Counted from the stretch's first letter, positions 36,896 to 45,194 are shown. The stretch is 64,000 nt of DNA from Streptomyces sp. ADI96-02 (GCF_003846185.1 NZ_ML123034.1:5625401-5689400); one strand, 5' to 3'. Notes: generated by a model from the letters alone, not told the origin. Program-made: numbers and translations.

Positions 36896-37230
36896 GTCTC
36901 GACACGATCCTCGTCGCCGGCCAGGCCCTCGGCGCAGTCCACGGCGCCGTCGACCAGGCCATCAACGCCGCCCTCTGCTACGGGCCCGGTGCTCTCCTCG
37001 CCGCCGCGGCGTACACCGCCTGGCGCACCGGGCAGTGGGCGGTCCGCCGCTACGACCAGTGGCTCCAGCACCAGGCCGACCGACGCGAGTACACCGCCCG
37101 CGCGTTCCGGCTCTGCCGCGTCGCCGACAACACCGACGCCGTCACGGCCATCCCCGCCGACGACCTCAACCGCTACCTCGACAACAAGCTCGCCGCCACC
37201 CCAGACCTCGCCCCGGAGGAGGGCCGATGA
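36892..37230 (+). CDS. Small membrane-associated protein
   Basis: 112 residues. A hydrophobic helix is visible at about residues 20-40 (AALCYGPGALLAAAAYTAW), followed by a basic cytoplasmic part. The start ATG 36892 overlaps the previous stop. The role is unknown. Confidence 0.65.
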   Translation: MSLDTILVAGQALGAVHGAVDQAINAALCYGPGALLAAAAYTAWRTGQWAVRRYDQWLQHQADRREYTARAFRLCRVADNTDAVTAIPADDLNRYLDNKLAATPDLAPEEGR

Positions 37231-38084
37231 CCACCGCAATCCGCAGGGAAGCCCCGCACCACAACACCCTCACCTGCTACACCGAGTACAGCTGCCGGCT
37301 CCCCGCCTGCGTCGAACGGAAGCGGCTCTGGCAGGCCGAGTCCCGGAGGAAGCAGCGCGAAGGCGCCTGGCAGCCCTTCGTCGACGCCGCCCCCGTCCGC
37401 GCCCACCTACTCAACCTCCGCGAACACGGCATCAGCACCAACCGGGTCGCCGCCGCAACGGGCCTCGACAAGGCCACCCTGCGCGCGTTCGTGCCCCCCA
37501 CCGGAACCGGCAAGCGGCGGCCCATCCGGTACCAGACCCGCCCTGACGTCGCCGCGAAGATCCTCTCCGTAACCGCTGAGACACTCCGCGCCCACGACAT
37601 CGACGGCACCGGTACCCGCCGCCGCATCCAGGCACTCGCCGCAGCCGGATGGCCCTTCAGCCGCCTCGACATCCACCTCGGCCTCTCCGCCCAGTACATC
37701 GGCGACCTCGTCCGACGCACCGAAAACGACCTCCTGGTCCGCGCCGACACTGCCGACCGAGTCGCCGAAGGGTACGAGAACCTCCGCGGACAGAAGCCAT
37801 CCCGGCACGGCATCAAGCCCCACATCATCCGGCGCGCCCGCACCCAGGCCGCGGAACGCCGTTGGCCCACCCAGAAGTACTGGGACCAGTTCCCGGGCGC
37901 CATCGACGACCCTCACTTCACCCCCGAGTACAAGGTCACCAAGGCCGACATCCTCGCCGAGGAAACCCGGTGGCTCATCCACACCGCCGGCCTCACCCGC
38001 AGCGAGGTCGCCGAGCGCCTCGGGAAGGACCGGTCGTACATCGACCGGGTTCTCAGCCAGGCCGACCTCAAGGCTGCGGCGTGA
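37227..38084 (+). CDS. Large HTH-containing element protein
   Basis: 285 residues. It starts with a Cys-containing segment (LTCYTEYSCRLPACVERKRL). Two helix-turn-helix-like regions follow (GISTNRVAAATGLDKATLRA and GLTRSEVAERLGKDRSYIDR). It probably binds DNA and regulates the early genes. It overlaps both neighbours. Confidence 0.72.
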   Translation: MTTAIRREAPHHNTLTCYTEYSCRLPACVERKRLWQAESRRKQREGAWQPFVDAAPVRAHLLNLREHGISTNRVAAATGLDKATLRAFVPPTGTGKRRPIRYQTRPDVAAKILSVTAETLRAHDIDGTGTRRRIQALAAAGWPFSRLDIHLGLSAQYIGDLVRRTENDLLVRADTADRVAEGYENLRGQKPSRHGIKPHIIRRARTQAAERRWPTQKYWDQFPGAIDDPHFTPEYKVTKADILAEETRWLIHTAGLTRSEVAERLGKDRSYIDRVLSQADLKAAA

Positions 38085-38488
38085 TTGCCACGCGGCCCGG
38101 TGCCGCCACCCCCGCCCGCTTCTACGCGTCCACCACCGCCACGTTCGATGGTGACCTCGACCTCATCGCGATCGAGCACGCCATGAACGGTGAGACGGTG
38201 CAGCTCACCCGCAGCGAACGTATCGAAGCCGCACGCCAACTCGATGCCAGAGGCATTCATGCGGCCGAGATCGCACGTCGGGTCGGAGTCACCAGGAACA
38301 GCGTTACCGCCTGGCGGGACAGCGGATGGGCAATCCCTGTCGAAACCGCAGAGCCCGACCCCATCGACATCGGCAACGCCACCCACGGCCGGTCCGGATA
38401 CAGCAAAGGCTGCCGGTGCCGCACCTGTCGGGACGGGGCGAACGCCGCCAGCAAGGCCGCGAAGGCAAGGAAGAGGGCAGCGGCATGA
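38081..38488 (+). CDS. HTH protein with C-terminal Cys motif
   Basis: 135 residues from GTG 38081. Residues 45-80 form a resolvase- or transposase-like HTH (RIEAARQLDARGIHAAEIAR, then RRVGVTRNSVTAWRDSG). The tail SKGCRCRTCRDG may bind metal. It is immediately upstream of whiB and likely co-regulated with it. Confidence 0.7.
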   Translation: MIATRPGAATPARFYASTTATFDGDLDLIAIEHAMNGETVQLTRSERIEAARQLDARGIHAAEIARRVGVTRNSVTAWRDSGWAIPVETAEPDPIDIGNATHGRSGYSKGCRCRTCRDGANAASKAAKARKRAAA

Positions 38489-38733
38489 ACCCCACCACCA
38501 GCATCGCCCACGACACCTGGCGCGACGACGCCCTCTGCCGCCAGACGGATCCGGAGCTGTTCATGCCTGAGAAGGGCGGCACCACAGCCCCCGCGAAACG
38601 CATCTGCCTGGCCTGCCCCGTCCGCCGGGCCTGCCTCGACTACGCGGTCGACAGCCAGCAGCGGTGGGGCATCTGGGGCGGCCTCGGCCAGAAAGAACTC
38701 CGCCGGCTCATCAACGCGCGCTCAGCCGCATGA
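38485..38733 (+). CDS. whiB-like: WhiB-family regulator
   Basis: An 82-residue actinobacterial iron-sulfur regulator. Four cysteines bind a [4Fe-4S] cluster: one in DALCRQTDPE and three in CLACPVRRAC. The GIWGG turn and the basic C-terminal stretch follow. Mobile elements often carry WhiB proteins that act on host sigma-factor-dependent transcription. It ends the early operon and is followed by two hairpins. Confidence 0.9.
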   Translation: MNPTTSIAHDTWRDDALCRQTDPELFMPEKGGTTAPAKRICLACPVRRACLDYAVDSQQRWGIWGGLGQKELRRLINARSAA

Positions 38734-38736
38734 CAA

Positions 38737-38794
38737 GGGCGGGCCACCACACGTGGCCCGCCCACACGCACAACAAAACCCCGCCATGGCGGGG
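38737..38794. terminator. Two hairpins between whiB and the convergent antitoxin-like gene
   Basis: The first has 11-base arms (GGGCGGGCCAC 38737-38747, GTGGCCCGCCC 38753-38763). The second pairs CCCCGC with GCGGGG around 38779-38794, next to an A-rich stretch. They can stop transcription from both sides. Confidence 0.75.
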
Positions 38795-38815
38795 GAGGGA
38801 GGAGGGGACGTGACG

Positions 38816-39100
38816 TCAGTCCGGGAGGTCGCCGAAGAACTCGGCGTAGAGCTCCGGCTGCTGCTTACGGAGGCGCTGGACAGCGGCGTGCTCGCGGTCG
38901 GCCCGCTCGTAGAAGTCGGGCGTCACGACGTAGGCCTGACGCGCCCCGCGTTCGGTGAATGCGCCAACCTGCCCGCCGTAGCGGACGTCGCGGATCAGCG
39001 TCGTCAGGAGCGCGCGCGCCTCGGTCATGCCGACGGTCGCGACGCCGTCCTCCGCGATCTCGATGCCCTTTCCAGTAGCCATGGCCAGAGTGTAAGCCAT
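38816..39100 (-). CDS. Phd/YefM-like antitoxin-type protein
   Basis: A 94-residue protein. The segment GVATVGMTEARALLTTLIRD resembles the DNA-binding N terminus of Phd/YefM antitoxins. An acidic Leu/Arg tail (REHAAVQRLRKQQPELYAEF) could grip a toxin. No toxin gene adjoins it, so it may be an orphan or a regulator. ATG 39100 has AGGAAGG upstream. Upstream in-frame TTG and ATG codons would extend it by 8-11 residues. Confidence 0.55.
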   Translation of the reverse strand: MAYTLAMATGKGIEIAEDGVATVGMTEARALLTTLIRDVRYGGQVGAFTERGARQAYVVTPDFYERADREHAAVQRLRKQQPELYAEFFGDLPD

Positions 39101-39267
39101 CACCAACACTTCCTTCCTGTTCATCCTGGCCAATCTTTAAAGAAGTGTGGCAGAGTGGACCCCAGGAACGCCAGACATTGCCGACGGCGAATCACGAAAA
39201 CCGCGGCCCGACAGGGCCTGGTTCCGTGCGCCCGGATTCGGCAGATACAGCCCACGGGAGGGCTCTG

Positions 39268-40971
39268 ATGTACCGAAGCGACGGCAACGCACTCACCGTC
39301 ATGGACTGGTTCTGCGGAGCCGGAGGCAGCAGTCAAGGCGCACACTCCGTCCCCGGCGTCCAGGTCACCCGCGCCGCGAACCACTGGGCGAAGGCCATCG
39401 ACTCCCACGAAGCGAACTTCCCCGAAGCCAGCCACTACCGCGGCGACATCCGCACCGCCCCCGTCTGGGACTGGCCCGTCACCGACATCTTCTGGGCTTC
39501 GCCGGAGTGCACCAACTGGTCCGTGGCGAAGGGGAAGCGCCGCAACTTCGACACCGCCATGCAGGGGAGCCTCCTCGACCTCCTCGCCGACCAGAACGAG
39601 GAGGAGCAGGGCGACGCAGAGGAGGAGTCGCGGGCCCTGATGGAGGAGGTGCCGCTGTACCTCCGCGGCGTACAGGAGCGTGGCGGGCTCGTCAAGGCCG
39701 GGGTCGTCGAGAACGTCACCGACGTCCGGGCCTGGGACCAGTGGGACCGGTGGATCGGCGAACTCCACAAGATGGGTTACCTCACCCGCATCATCGCCCT
39801 GAACTCGATGCACGCGAACCCGCGGTCCGTGCACGCCGCACCCCAGTCCCGCGACCGGCTCTACGTCGGCTACTGGCACAAGTCGCTGGGCCGCACCCCC
39901 GACTGGGACAAGTGGCTCCGCCCCCGCGCCTGGTGCTCCGGCTGCGACACCTGGGTGCAGGCCATGCAGGTCTTCAAGACCCCCGGCCGCGACATGGGCC
40001 GCTACCGCACCCAGTACGTCTACCGCTGCCCCTCCACCACCTGCCGCAACCAGATGGTCGAACCCGAAGCACTCCCCGCCGCTGCGGCGATCGACTGGTC
40101 CATCCCGGGGCAGCGCATCGGCGACCGGGCCAAGCCCCTCGCCGACAAGACGCTCGCCCGGATCCAGGCCGGGCTCAAGAAGTTCTCCCAGCCCGTCCCG
40201 ATGATGGTCCCGGCCGGCGGGACCTGGAGAGACACGGCCGTCAGCGTCGGCGAACCCATGGGCACCCGCACCACCCGGGAGAACGACGGGCTCATGGTGC
40301 CGCCACTCCTCGTTCCCGTCGAAGGCCGAGACGGCAAGGAAGTCCGTTCTGTCAACGACCCGCTGCGCACCATGACCACCCGCAACGAGACCGGGCTCGC
40401 CTGGCTCCCGTTCATCGCCGAACTCCGCGGCGGCGGCTCCGTCGCCCGGTCCGTCACCGACGCCCTCGCCACCGTGACCGCCTCCGGAAACCACCACGGG
40501 CTCGTCATGCCCGAACTGCCCGCCATGGTCATGCGGAACAACTCGGTGCGCGGTGACGCCGGATACCTGAGCACCCCGGTCACCGAACCCGTGAGGGCGC
40601 TCACCACGGCTGGCCACCAGTCGCTCGTCACCTGGAACGACATCCTCGTCCCCTACTACACCAACGGCACCGCCCGCACCGTCCGCGAGCCCATCGGCGC
40701 TCTCTCCACCCGCGACCGGTACGCACTCGTCTGCGGCGACGTCGACATCAACGACGTCCGCTTCCGGATGCTCGAACCCCACGAGATCGGGCGGGCCATG
40801 AGCTTCGCCGACGACTACATCGTCCTCGGCTCCAAGCGCGACAAGGTCCGCCAGTACGGCAACGCCGTCACCCCCAACGCCGCCGAGATCATCCTCTGCG
40901 CCCTCGTCGAAGCCGTCACCGGCGAAGAGCTGGAGCGGTACGCCGAACCCCAGCTGGCAGCCGCCGCGTGA
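39268..40971 (+). CDS. C5 DNA methyltransferase with repeated target-recognition region
   Basis: A 567-residue enzyme. Motif I is DWFCGAGGSSQG, motif IV is SPECTNWS with catalytic C81 (Glu replaces the usual Pro before it), motif VI is VVENV, motif VIII is QSRDRLYVG and motif X is QYGNAVTPNAA. Between VIII and X lie five related segments ending in phrases like TMTTRNETGL, TVTASGNHHGL, ALTTAGHQSLV and ALSTRDRYALV. It likely protects the element from host restriction. GGGAGG precedes ATG 39268. Confidence 0.9.
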   Translation: MYRSDGNALTVMDWFCGAGGSSQGAHSVPGVQVTRAANHWAKAIDSHEANFPEASHYRGDIRTAPVWDWPVTDIFWASPECTNWSVAKGKRRNFDTAMQGSLLDLLADQNEEEQGDAEEESRALMEEVPLYLRGVQERGGLVKAGVVENVTDVRAWDQWDRWIGELHKMGYLTRIIALNSMHANPRSVHAAPQSRDRLYVGYWHKSLGRTPDWDKWLRPRAWCSGCDTWVQAMQVFKTPGRDMGRYRTQYVYRCPSTTCRNQMVEPEALPAAAAIDWSIPGQRIGDRAKPLADKTLARIQAGLKKFSQPVPMMVPAGGTWRDTAVSVGEPMGTRTTRENDGLMVPPLLVPVEGRDGKEVRSVNDPLRTMTTRNETGLAWLPFIAELRGGGSVARSVTDALATVTASGNHHGLVMPELPAMVMRNNSVRGDAGYLSTPVTEPVRALTTAGHQSLVTWNDILVPYYTNGTARTVREPIGALSTRDRYALVCGDVDINDVRFRMLEPHEIGRAMSFADDYIVLGSKRDKVRQYGNAVTPNAAEIILCALVEAVTGEELERYAEPQLAAAA

Positions 40972-41064
40972 CGCCCCGCCCGGACCCCGCCCCCACCTGA
41001 CCCAACCGCGGGCCCCACACCGCTGACAGCCCGTACCTATCCGTACCGCCAGAAGGAAGTTCCG

Positions 41065-42015
41065 ATGCCCTGGTTCAAGATCGATGACAAGGCGCATTCC
41101 CACCCCAAGTTCATGCGGGCAGGAAACGCGGCGCTCGGTCTTTGGCTGCGCTGTGGCTCCTACGCCGCACAGCACCTCACCGAGGGCATCGTGCCGGGAG
41201 TCGTAGCCCAGCTGTACGGCACCACCCCCCAGGCCAACAAGCTCGTCAAGGCCGGCCTGTGGCACGAGCACGGCCACTCCTGCGACCGCTGCCCCCAGCC
41301 CCAGGAGGGCGACTACGTCGTCCACGACTTCCTTGAGGACGGCCGCAACACCTCCCGGGCCAAGCACGAATCCGAGCGGAAGAAGGCCCGCGACCGGCAG
41401 GCCAAGCACCGGGAATCGCGTACTTCCGGAGACGAAAGTTCTGCGAAAACGAATCGATTCGCCGACGAATCGTCCGCGAAAAAAAGCGAAAGTGTCCCAG
41501 AAAAATCCCCGTTCTCAGGCTCCACCGCAGGTCAGGGGCACCTGTCACGCCGTGACGAAAACGTCACGGGTATCCATGCCGGTGCCGCTCCTGTTCCTAA
41601 CCCCAGTACTTCCTACGGAAGTACTGGTGCTGCTGCAGGCGAGGAGCGCTCCGGGCTCCCCGACCAGCTCGCCGAACTCAAGCGCGGCATCGCCGCAGCC
41701 GGCCTCACCGGAGTCGCCTGGGACCTCCGCGAATCCGGCTGGGAGTACACCCGGCAAGCGATGGTCCGAGTCGGCGTTCCCGCGATGGTCGCCTTCGCCG
41801 CCAACTCGGCCCGACTCAAAGGCCTTCCCGCAGGAGCCTCCGCCTGGGTCCAGGGGTGGCGCTCTCTCGAAGCTGCACCAGATGAACCCGGTGTCAGCTA
41901 CCTGCCCGCCGTAGTCGGCGGCGGACCTCTCGCCAGCCGTCAGCAGCAGGAGACCAATGACCTCTTCGACCGCGCGATGCTCCGCGCCAAGTCCCGTATG
42001 CAGGAGGACCAGTGA
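41065..42015 (+). CDS. Replication initiator-like protein with an internal repeat region
   Basis: A 316-residue protein. The N-terminal 90 residues (MPWFKIDDKAHSHPKFMRAG, LGLWLRCGSYAAQHLTEGIV) resemble the DNA-binding domain of phage replisome-organiser proteins. A basic, low-complexity linker follows (about 105-195). The C-terminal part (LKRGIAAAGLTGVAWDLRES) is a separate fold. The linker DNA is AT-rich and contains three perfect inverted repeats. It overlaps the loader-like gene that follows. This is an O/P-like arrangement, inferred from structure and order. Confidence 0.7.
   Translation: MPWFKIDDKAHSHPKFMRAGNAALGLWLRCGSYAAQHLTEGIVPGVVAQLYGTTPQANKLVKAGLWHEHGHSCDRCPQPQEGDYVVHDFLEDGRNTSRAKHESERKKARDRQAKHRESRTSGDESSAKTNRFADESSAKKSESVPEKSPFSGSTAGQGHLSRRDENVTGIHAGAAPVPNPSTSYGSTGAAAGEERSGLPDQLAELKRGIAAAGLTGVAWDLRESGWEYTRQAMVRVGVPAMVAFAANSARLKGLPAGASAWVQGWRSLEAAPDEPGVSYLPAVVGGGPLASRQQQETNDLFDRAMLRAKSRMQEDQ
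41450..41627. repeat. Palindrome cluster inside the initiator-like gene (candidate origin)
   Basis: Perfect inverted repeats: CGAATCGATTCG (41450-41461); CCGTGACG-AAAA-CGTCACGG (41550-41569); CCAGTACTTCC-TAC-GGAAGTACTGG arms at 41603-41613 and 41617-41627. Between the first two runs a markedly AT/A-rich stretch (about 41430-41520). Such an island inside a 70% GC gene fits an unwinding element with protein sites. Confidence 0.55.
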
Positions 42016-42695
42016 CCCCCGACGAGACTGTGATTCTTGCCCGCTATGTGCGGGCCCTGTGCCCCCAGCAGAAGTTCGATGAGTACACCCCCGACGCCTG
42101 GCACGACGTCCTTGGTGACTGGCCCCTCGCAACAGCCCGAACCGCCGCGGCAGCCGTCGCCAAGCAGCAGCCGTTCGTCAGTCCGGCCGAGATCATCGCC
42201 GAGATCCGCAAGCAGCGAGACGCCAAGGCTGACAGCTTCCAGGGGCCCGGCCTTCCCGCCGAAGTCCCGGACGCGGACCCCGACGACATCCCGGCCTACC
42301 TTGCCGCCCTCCGCACCCAGAGGACCCGGGCCGCCGATGGCGAGCAGATGAAGCGGCGCCCCGTCGCAGAGCTCATCGCCGGAGTCGCCGGCAGCTTCGG
42401 CCGCATCCCGGCCGAGGACGCCGACGAGGAGATCGCCGAAGTGCGGCGGCCGGGACCCCTTGGCGTCGAATGCCCGTCCTGCCAGGCCCCGATGGGGCGG
42501 CCATGCCGGGCGAGCGTCCCAGGGAACCGGCCGCCTCGCGAGCTCCGCACCCCGCACGCCGCGAGGTCCCGCGTCGCCCTGGGTGGCCCGGCGGAGCTGG
42601 AGTCCCCGCAGCTGATCGAGCAGCGCCGCGCGGCATCCCTGGCCCACCTTGAGCGGCTTGCTGCCAACGAGGCGCCGGGCGAGGAGGCGTCGTGA
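42012..42695 (+). CDS. Helicase-loader-like protein with C-terminal zinc finger
   Basis: A 227-residue protein from GTG 42012. Residues 1-70 (ARYVRALCPQQKFDEYTPDA, WHDVLGDWPLATARTAAAAV, FVSPAEIIAEIRKQ) follow the pattern of G39P/phage helicase loaders. These have a short helical domain ending in a PxIAEI-like motif. The C-terminal part has the zinc motif CPSCQAPMGRPC...HAAR also found in two other element proteins. GTGA coupling to the initiator-like gene supports a replication role. Confidence 0.65.
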   Translation: MTPDETVILARYVRALCPQQKFDEYTPDAWHDVLGDWPLATARTAAAAVAKQQPFVSPAEIIAEIRKQRDAKADSFQGPGLPAEVPDADPDDIPAYLAALRTQRTRAADGEQMKRRPVAELIAGVAGSFGRIPAEDADEEIAEVRRPGPLGVECPSCQAPMGRPCRASVPGNRPPRELRTPHAARSRVALGGPAELESPQLIEQRRAASLAHLERLAANEAPGEEAS

Positions 42696-42973
42696 CGGAC
42701 TTCGACGCCTCCGACATCGCCGCGATGCGGAAGGAGGGCGACCTCAGCGGCTTCCTCCGCGGCCAACTCCGCGCCGGGCGCATCCAAAAGACCACCCCGC
42801 CCGCGCCGCCACCGAAACCACCCGGTCACCGCCCCGGCCACTGGCCGGCCGGATCAAGGCCCCCGGACCCGAGGCCCATCCGGCACACCGCGGCCGACTG
42901 GCAGCGAGAACTCGACCGCTACCGGACCGGCCAAGGCCACGACAACGACCCCTGCCACTGCGGCAACTGCTAG
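42692..42973 (+). CDS. Small Pro/His-rich protein
   Basis: 93 residues from GTG 42692. The middle is Pro-rich, and the end DNDPCHCGNC is a metal-binding CxCxxC tail. It is coupled to the loader-like gene. No family is recognised. Confidence 0.6.
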   Translation: MTDFDASDIAAMRKEGDLSGFLRGQLRAGRIQKTTPPAPPPKPPGHRPGHWPAGSRPPDPRPIRHTAADWQRELDRYRTGQGHDNDPCHCGNC

Positions 42974-42988
42974 CCGAAAGGACACCCG

Positions 42989-43309
42989 ATGACCACCACC
43001 CGCTACGGGCAGACCGCCCCGATGCCCGACAGCATCCGCCACTTCATGCGCGCCGGCCAGCACCCCGCCCGCGCCCTCCCGTGCCTCCACTGCGGGGTTG
43101 CCGCCCACAAGCCGTGCCGGATCCCGTCCCGCGGAGTGCCGCTCGCCCAGGTCCACCAGCAGCGGATCGATGCACGGGCCCAGATGGTCGCCTGCTGCCC
43201 TGCGTGCCAGGTCACCCCGACCGTTCCGTGCCACGCCGGTGGGCGGGCCCTCGACGGCGGGGCTGTCCACCCCGCCCGGCACGCCGAGGCCGACCGGAGT
43301 GCGGCATGA
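42989..43309 (+). CDS. Two-copy zinc-finger protein (phage zinc-binding type)
   Basis: 106 residues with two successive zinc modules: CLHCGVAAHKPC...HQQR and CPACQVTPTVPCHAG...HPARH. Each has the CxxC-x6-PC-x-H layout seen in the loader-like protein and in the gene at 46715. It probably binds nucleic acid or bridges proteins. GAAAGGACACCCG precedes the ATG. Confidence 0.72.
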   Translation: MTTTRYGQTAPMPDSIRHFMRAGQHPARALPCLHCGVAAHKPCRIPSRGVPLAQVHQQRIDARAQMVACCPACQVTPTVPCHAGGRALDGGAVHPARHAEADRSAA

Positions 43310-43626
43310 GTCGGCGGTGCAGCGTTGACGGCTGCACACGGGACGCCCGACCCCAGAGGCGCCTCTGCCACGGCCACCGGGCCCGGGTCAGCCGGTACGG
43401 CAACCCGCACTTCACCCAGTGGGGCACCGCCGACGAGATGGACGTCGAGCTCATCGTCACCGAGCAGCGGCCGGCCGAAGGGCTCACCCGCCTCGAACGA
43501 GTGCTCGTCGCACGCGGACTGACCGAACGCCAAGTACCGGCTGCGGAGGTGGCCCGGATCGTCGGCGTCGACAAGCGGACCGTCGAACGGTGGCGGTCCC
43601 GCGACCGGCAGAAGCGGGCGGCGTGA
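43306..43626 (+). CDS. Zinc-ribbon plus HTH protein
   Basis: 106 residues. The N terminus MSRRCSVDGCTRDARPQRRLC has an HNH-like Cys/His cluster (CSVDGC...CHGHRARVSRYGNP). The C terminus is an HTH (AAEVARIVGVDKRTVERWRS). It looks like a small DNA-binding regulator. ATGA overlaps the previous stop. Confidence 0.72.
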   Translation: MSRRCSVDGCTRDARPQRRLCHGHRARVSRYGNPHFTQWGTADEMDVELIVTEQRPAEGLTRLERVLVARGLTERQVPAAEVARIVGVDKRTVERWRSRDRQKRAA

Positions 43627-43877
43627 TGCGCACGTTGAACCGCGACGTGAGGGGGACCGGTCGTCGGGCGGAGCGCGGGCGCGAGGGCTCAGCGGCCTCG
43701 TCGCGGGCCAGAACGGGGCCTCTCGCGGCCGAACAGGCTCCCGGCGCCCGGGAGTCCCAGCGGGGCGGAGAACGCCAGGGAGACGCCCAGCGGGCCGCGG
43801 CGACCGCAGGCGAACAGATTCCCGGGCAAACCGCCCTGGAGCTCACATTCGTGCAAGTAACCCTTTGGAGCTTGTGA
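43626..43877 (+). CDS. Small basic, low-complexity protein
   Basis: 83 residues starting at the TGATG junction of the previous gene and ending at the TGATG junction of the HNH gene. The sequence (MRTLNRDVRGTGRRAERGRE) is Arg/Gly/Glu-rich without domain signals. The perfect fit between two couplings is the main reason to call it. Confidence 0.5.
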   Translation: MRTLNRDVRGTGRRAERGREGSAASSRARTGPLAAEQAPGARESQRGGERQGDAQRAAATAGEQIPGQTALELTFVQVTLWSL

Positions 43878-44236
43878 TGCCGATCCGCCCCGAGAACCGG
43901 GCCCGATACCCGAAGGACTGGCCGGACATCTCCGCCAGCATCCGCTTCGGCCGCGCTGACCGCCGCTGCGAGTGCGCCGGGGAGTGCGGGCGCGGCACCC
44001 ACGCCGGCCGCTGCCCCAACCAGCACGGCGGCCTCGCCTACGGGACCGGCAGCCGCGTGATCCTCACCGTCGCTCACCTCGACCACACCCCGGAGAACTG
44101 CGACCCCGCGAACCTCCGGGCCATGTGCCAGGGCTGCCACCTGCACTACGACCGCGACCACCACCGCGAGACCGCAGCAGCCACCCGGCGTGCCGCTGTT
44201 GAGGCTGCCGGGCAACTCGCCCTCGACACCCCGTGA
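43877..44236 (+). CDS. HNH endonuclease
   Basis: A 119-residue HNH nuclease. The core is VAHLDHTPENCDPANLRAMC with zinc-binding C-x2-C pairs (CECAGECGRG, CQGCHLHYD) and the final His of H-x-x-D-x-H. It cuts DNA. Possible roles are element mobility or packaging-like processing. It is coupled to the preceding gene by TGATG. Confidence 0.85.
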   Translation: MPIRPENRARYPKDWPDISASIRFGRADRRCECAGECGRGTHAGRCPNQHGGLAYGTGSRVILTVAHLDHTPENCDPANLRAMCQGCHLHYDRDHHRETAAATRRAAVEAAGQLALDTP

Positions 44237-44244
44237 ACGCAGTA

Positions 44245-44277
44245 CCGGCTGCCCCCGACGCAACCGGGGGCAGCCGG
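44245..44277 (+). terminator. Hairpin after the HNH gene
   Basis: Perfect 13-base arms (44245-44257, 44265-44277) with a 7-base loop. It is followed by CCAACCGTACCGATCACCTGGAG and a mini-ORF MPDTTPTPAGSY (44311-44349). The same layout is repeated before the gene at 45260. Confidence 0.75.
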
Positions 44278-44348
44278 CCCACCAACCGTACCGATCACCT
44301 GGAGCCCCTGATGCCCGACACCACACCCACACCCGCCGGGAGCTACTG

Positions 44349-45179
44349 ATGCAGCAGGCCCGCCCAGTCGACTACATCAGTTTCGGTGGTGGTCAGCAGT
44401 CCACTGCCCTCCTCGTCCTCGCCGCCACCGGCCGCATCACCGCGAAGACATTCCTCTTCGCCAACGTCGGCGACGACAGCGAGCAGCCCGAAACCCTCCG
44501 GTACATCGAGGAGCACGCCCGCCCCTACGCCGAACGGCACGGGCTGGAGCTCGTCGAGCTACACCGCGTCGGCCGCTCCGGCCCACGCCGCGGTGAGACC
44601 CGCACCCTGCTGGCCGACCTCGAACGTCCCGACTCCAAGTCGATCCCCATCCCGGTCCACATGAATGGCGGCGGACCCGGCACCCGCCAGTGCACCGACC
44701 GCCACAAGATCAAGGTCATCGCGGGCGAGCTCGCCCGCCGCGGCGCCACCGCCGAGAACCCGGCCATCGTCGGGATCGGGATCAGCCTCGACGAGATCCA
44801 CCGGGCGAACAACCGCACCCGCATCCCTCACGAGCAGGTCGTCTACCCGCTGCTCGACCTCGGCCTGCGCCGCACGGACTGCCAGCGCATCATCCGCACC
44901 GCCGGACTCCCCGTTCCGCCGAAGTCAGCCTGCTGGTTCTGCCCCATGAAGCGCCCCTCCGAGTGGCACGAACTCCGGCGCACCCAGCCCGACCTGTTCG
45001 ACCACGCGTGCCGCCTGGAGGACCAGCTCGTCGATCGGCGGACCCGCCTCGGCAAGGACCCCGCCTATCTCACCGCACTCGGCCGGCCACTGCGGCAGGC
45101 GATCCCAGACGGGGTCGACCTCCTGCCCCTCGACAACGACGGGGACGGGGCCTGTGACTCCGGCTACTGCATGACGTGA
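44349..45179 (+). CDS. PAPS reductase/DndC-like ATP-pyrophosphatase family protein
   Basis: A 276-residue N-type PP-loop protein. SFGGGQQSTALLVLA near the N terminus is the ATP-binding PP motif. A late CWFCPMKRPSEWHEL carries a CxxC that may bind a metal or sulfur. The family adds sulfur to, or activates, a substrate through adenylation, and phage copies are frequent. No partner Dnd genes are present, so DNA phosphorothioation is not supported. ATG 44349 overlaps the stop of the mini-ORF. Confidence 0.8.
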   Translation: MQQARPVDYISFGGGQQSTALLVLAATGRITAKTFLFANVGDDSEQPETLRYIEEHARPYAERHGLELVELHRVGRSGPRRGETRTLLADLERPDSKSIPIPVHMNGGGPGTRQCTDRHKIKVIAGELARRGATAENPAIVGIGISLDEIHRANNRTRIPHEQVVYPLLDLGLRRTDCQRIIRTAGLPVPPKSACWFCPMKRPSEWHELRRTQPDLFDHACRLEDQLVDRRTRLGKDPAYLTALGRPLRQAIPDGVDLLPLDNDGDGACDSGYCMT

Positions 45180-45194
45180 GCGCCAACCAGCAGA

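Noticed and set aside
36488..38733. Candidate toxin partner for the Phd-like gene
   Set aside because: No adjacent gene on the minus strand has a Doc- or RelE-like motif, and the neighbours belong to opposite-strand operons.
39121..41409. Long minus-strand frame opposite the methylase gene
   Set aside because: It is antisense to a gene with all methylase motifs and is Gly/Val-rich without domain logic, so it is a shadow frame.
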